Source: Duganella sp. BJB476 (GTDB taxonomy: Bacteria > Pseudomonadota > Gammaproteobacteria > Burkholderiales > Burkholderiaceae_D). From it: a stretch of 64,000 bases of DNA. The stretch lies in assembly GCF_003416895.1 (NCBI RefSeq), contig NZ_QVIO01000005.1, positions 124,001-188,000 on the forward strand, read 5' to 3'. Shown here one piece after another: positions 61,025 to 64,000 of the stretch. Both the position numbers and the translations under genes were made by a program. Each line of letters opens with the position of its first letter. Positions within the stretch are counted from its first letter, which is position 1. The notes beneath the pieces are model-generated. The model searched no databases. It was not told the DNA's origin and saw nothing but the letters and a program-made list of their open reading frames with translations.

Positions 61025-64000
61025 ATGTCAGCGCTGCTCAACAGCTTCACTCAAGATACTCGCTTGCTTACGTTAAGCACGCCGATTGGCCGCGACAAGC
61101 TTCTTGCCGAATGCTTTCGCGGCGAGGAAGGACTGAGCGAATGCTTTGCATTCAAGGTCACTGCGCTCTCGACCGATGCGGGAATTACTCTCAAATCGTT
61201 ACACGGGCAGCCGGTTCTGCTTGAACTGCTGACGGCCACGAGTTGTGATGACAAACGCCCATTCCATGGCCATATCACTTCGGCCGAGCTCGTCGGTGCT
61301 GATGGCGGCTTTGCGCGCTACGTCTTAACGATCGGCCCCTGGTACGCGTTCCTGGCTCATGGCCGCGATAGCCGAATATTCCAGGACAAAACTGTATTCG
61401 ACATCCTCGACGCGATCTTCGGTGGCTGGCAGAACGTGGGGCCCTTGGTGCCGGCGTGGCGCTACGACATCCTTGACAGAGACGTGTACCCGATCAGATC
61501 GCTGACTTGCCAGTATCAGGAAAGTAACATGGCGTTCGCCGAACGCCTGATGCGCGACGAGGGCTTGTTTTACTACTTCGAGCACACCGGCAATGCTGAA
61601 AGCGCCACCCTTGGCTCCCACACAATGGTCATCGCCGACCATAATGGCAGTTTCAAACCAAATGTTCAGGCCACGATCAATTTCACGCAGCCCGGCGCGG
61701 TAATGAAAGAGGACAGTATGGACCGCTGGCGCACCAGCGTGCGCCTGCAAACGAACGCCATCGAGTTGTCGAGTTGGGACTACCGCACGACTGGATCGCG
61801 ACCGGTGAGTTCTGTCAGTGCCAATCGTGACGGCGGGAGTCCGCTGATCAGCCGCGACACGCCCGGCGCATATGCCTACGAGTCGAAGGAGCAGGGCCAG
61901 CGCATCGCCGACAACCAGATGCAGGCGCTGGACGCGATGCGTGAAACGCACATCGGTGCAGGTACCGTGCGCACGCTCTCAGCCGGCACGACCTTCACGC
62001 TCCACGGGCAAGCGCAACTTGACGCCGCCAGTGTCAGCGACGGCGACGATGCTCGTACCCTGCTCATCGTGCGAGTGGTGCATCTCGCCCACAACAACCT
62101 GAGTACCGAGGCGAAAACAGAAATCACCGAACGACTGGGCCAGAGCGTACTCGACGCCCTTATCCAGAAAGAATGCAATCATAGTCTGCATGCAGTGGGG
62201 GCGGAGAAGGGCGAACGTCCCGTCTACCGCAACCGTATCGACGCCATCCGCAGCAAGACACCCTATCGCAGCAGCGGGCAGGATGGGCATGGCCAACTTC
62301 TGAATCCCCGTCCCACCGTCCGCGGGCAGCAGACCGCCATCGTGGTCGGACCGGCAGGCGCGGCCACCTACACGGACCGCGATCATCGCATCAAGGTGCA
62401 GTTTCATTGGCAGCGTGGCGCGGGCGAGAACGACCTCAGTCACAGCCGCCTGAACCATCCATCGTCCGACGGCCACGCAGGTGCGCCGGCAAACGAGAAG
62501 TCAGGTACATGGGTGCGCATAGCCACGCCGATGGCGCCGGTCGCGGGCGCCAACTGGGGATCGGTCGCCGTGCCACGCGTCGGCAGTGAAGTCATGATCG
62601 ATTTCCTTGATGGCGACATCGACCGCCCCGTGGTTATTGGAAGCCTGTACAACGGCAAAGGCCAGGATGACGCCCAAAACAACCAGGTGGCACAGGGCGC
62701 GGGTGTTTCGACCGGCAACGCACCAGCATGGTTCCCGGGCGGTGCCGGCGCGCATGCGCATCCAGCTGTACTGTCGGGTTTCAAGACACAGGCAATGAAT
62801 ACCAGCCAAGACGGCAGCGGCGCCTACAGCCAACTGGTATTTGACGATACGGCCGGGCAGTCCCGCGTGGCATTGCAGCGCCATGCCAACCCGCACCAAG
62901 GCACGGACGAATTGAACATGGGACACTTGCGTCACCAGACCGATAACCAACGACTCAATCCCGTGGGATTCGGCGCCGAGCTCAAGACGGAGCACGGCGC
63001 CGCCATTCGAGCCGGTTCCGGCCTGCTGCTGTCGACCGACGCGCGGATCAATGCCAACGGTAGCCAACTCGATTCGCGCGAGGCAAAAGCTCAGATCGAC
63101 CAGAGCCTGCAATTGCAGATGGCGCTTGCGACGACGGCGCAAAGGCACAATGCCATGCTCAAGGATGACAAGGGCCAGGCCGAGCCAGCGCCCGAGAAGC
63201 TGCAATCGATCGCGCAGATGGCGCACAGCGTCACCGTCATCGAAGCCACGGCGAGCAATACGTCCAGCGGCGACGGCGCCGGCGGCGACGGCGAGGTAAC
63301 GGCCTACGACGAACCGCATCTGCAGTTGTCGAGCCCTGCCGGCATCGCGGTGACCACGCCGGCCGACGCGATCATCAGCGCAGGCAATACCAGCAGCATC
63401 ACGGCTGGCCAGGACATCAACTTTGCGGCCCAAGGCAACGGCCTGTATGCGGTCAAGGGCGGCATCAGCCTGTTCACGTATGGCAAGGCCGACAGCAAGG
63501 ACAAGCCGAACCAGGAAACGGGCATCATGCTGCACGCGGCCAGCGGCAAGGTGTCCAGCCAAAGCCAGTCAGACGAAACGCGCATCACCGCCGACAAGTC
63601 CATCACGGTGGCGAGCATCACCAAGAGCGTGTCCGTCGCGGCCAAGGAGCATGTGCTGCTGACCTCACAAGGCGCCTACATCAAGCTCGAAGGCGGCGAC
63701 ATCATGATTCACGGGCCGGGGACCATGACGTTCAAGGCCAGCATGAAGGAACTGGCTGGGCCTGCATCCTCCGCTCCCATCCTGCCACCGTTACCTAAGA
63801 CTGACCAGATCAAGAACTTCATCGAATTCAACCATCACTGGCCGGACTTGACGCCTGTTGCAGGCGGTGCGTACCGTGCGGAATTCGCCGACGGTACCGC
63901 ACGTGTCGGCAGGCTGGACGCCAAAGGCCACGCCCGCCTGGAAAACATTCCGCAAGGAGCGGTCAAGGTCTATTTCGGAGAAGACCCTAAACCGTTCACA
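61025..64000 (+). CDS. vgrG: Type VI secretion VgrG spike protein (3' end outside the window)
   Basis: 992 codons visible from MSALLNSFTQDTRLLTLSTP, behind an AGGAG site. The gp27-like base domain (about 1-380) has GEEGLSECFAFKVTAL and RLMRDEGLFYYFEH. The gp5 OB-fold has DHRIKVQFHWQRGAGEND and WVRIATPMAPVAGANWGSVA with PRVGSEVMIDFLDGD. DUF2345-type beta-helix repeats follow from about 760 (LQLSSPAGIAVTTPADAI, EGGDIMIHGPGTMTFKA). From about 940 AGGAYRAEFADGTARVGRLD resembles a C-terminal extension that may carry or load an effector. VgrG tips the secretion tube. Downstream effector and immunity genes are expected beyond the window. Confidence 0.93.
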   Translation, partial: MSALLNSFTQDTRLLTLSTPIGRDKLLAECFRGEEGLSECFAFKVTALSTDAGITLKSLHGQPVLLELLTATSCDDKRPFHGHITSAELVGADGGFARYVLTIGPWYAFLAHGRDSRIFQDKTVFDILDAIFGGWQNVGPLVPAWRYDILDRDVYPIRSLTCQYQESNMAFAERLMRDEGLFYYFEHTGNAESATLGSHTMVIADHNGSFKPNVQATINFTQPGAVMKEDSMDRWRTSVRLQTNAIELSSWDYRTTGSRPVSSVSANRDGGSPLISRDTPGAYAYESKEQGQRIADNQMQALDAMRETHIGAGTVRTLSAGTTFTLHGQAQLDAASVSDGDDARTLLIVRVVHLAHNNLSTEAKTEITERLGQSVLDALIQKECNHSLHAVGAEKGERPVYRNRIDAIRSKTPYRSSGQDGHGQLLNPRPTVRGQQTAIVVGPAGAATYTDRDHRIKVQFHWQRGAGENDLSHSRLNHPSSDGHAGAPANEKSGTWVRIATPMAPVAGANWGSVAVPRVGSEVMIDFLDGDIDRPVVIGSLYNGKGQDDAQNNQVAQGAGVSTGNAPAWFPGGAGAHAHPAVLSGFKTQAMNTSQDGSGAYSQLVFDDTAGQSRVALQRHANPHQGTDELNMGHLRHQTDNQRLNPVGFGAELKTEHGAAIRAGSGLLLSTDARINANGSQLDSREAKAQIDQSLQLQMALATTAQRHNAMLKDDKGQAEPAPEKLQSIAQMAHSVTVIEATASNTSSGDGAGGDGEVTAYDEPHLQLSSPAGIAVTTPADAIISAGNTSSITAGQDINFAAQGNGLYAVKGGISLFTYGKADSKDKPNQETGIMLHAASGKVSSQSQSDETRITADKSITVASITKSVSVAAKEHVLLTSQGAYIKLEGGDIMIHGPGTMTFKASMKELAGPASSAPILPPLPKTDQIKNFIEFNHHWPDLTPVAGGAYRAEFADGTARVGRLDAKGHARLENIPQGAVKVYFGEDPKPFT

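Noticed and set aside
1..64000. tRNA, rRNA, CRISPR arrays, integrase genes
   Set aside because: Looked for cloverleaf-like and repeat-spacer patterns and for tyrosine recombinase signatures; none seen. Visual search can miss a tRNA.

Overview
The window reads as a chromosome segment of a high-GC betaproteobacterium of the Oxalobacteraceae type (Massilia or Duganella are the best fit by gene content and protein style; this is inference, since there is no rRNA in the window). It carries ordinary housekeeping genes: minCDE, hemA-prfA-dsbB-prmC, gshA, metR/metE, phaA-phaB and fadH.

Layout. 1-33.2 kb is compact core genome: an azoreductase/GNAT pair divergent from a MocR-type regulator, a Kef-type antiporter with an exported HExxH protein, fadH, small conserved proteins, prolyl aminopeptidase, polyhydroxyalkanoate precursor genes phaA/phaB, metR divergent from metE, the Min division-site operon, an orphan response regulator, the hemA-prfA-dsbB-prmC run, gshA, a histone-deacetylase-like hydrolase, a degenerate GGDEF protein, and a TolB-type propeller. 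The TolB gene is divergent from a tightly coupled four-gene operon: methyltransferase, sulfotransferase-like, arginase-like and penicillin-acylase-like.

33.2-60.9 kb is an accessory island, less GC-rich and full of debris. It begins with a relic of an IS21-type terminal repeat. A 1327-residue Mrr-like nuclease/repeat/PIN-like protein follows, then broken tadE genes fused to a 5'-truncated dnaE2, a RES/Xre toxin-antitoxin pair, and IS30 and IS21 remnants; the IS21 remnant shows a second IS21 terminal repeat. Next come an nSTAND-type NTPase with a restriction-endonuclease-like N-terminus and a PHP-plus-SMC-like ATPase (TrlF-like), with an XRE regulator upstream. After these lie a CAP-domain lipoprotein, a metallophosphoesterase between two unknown proteins, and a four-gene cassette (DUF6471 protein, DUF5131 three-Cys protein, two TcmP three-Cys-motif partner proteins). 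The island ends with hipBA and a lone ParS/MbcA-type antitoxin. It has the look of a defence and toxin-antitoxin island. Several modules carry clear palindromic or repeated operator-like sites in front of their regulators.

60.9-64.0 kb begins a type VI secretion VgrG spike gene that runs off the window.

The best candidates for an incompletely described system are the DUF6471/DUF5131/TcmP/TcmP cassette (54.4-58.1 kb), the TrlF-like/nSTAND pair (44.9-50.2 kb), the large Mrr-repeat-PIN protein (33.6-37.6 kb), and the methyltransferase/sulfotransferase/arginase/acylase operon (28.0-33.2 kb). No tRNA, rRNA, CRISPR array or integrase was recognised. Family assignments rest on motif recognition by eye, not on searches.
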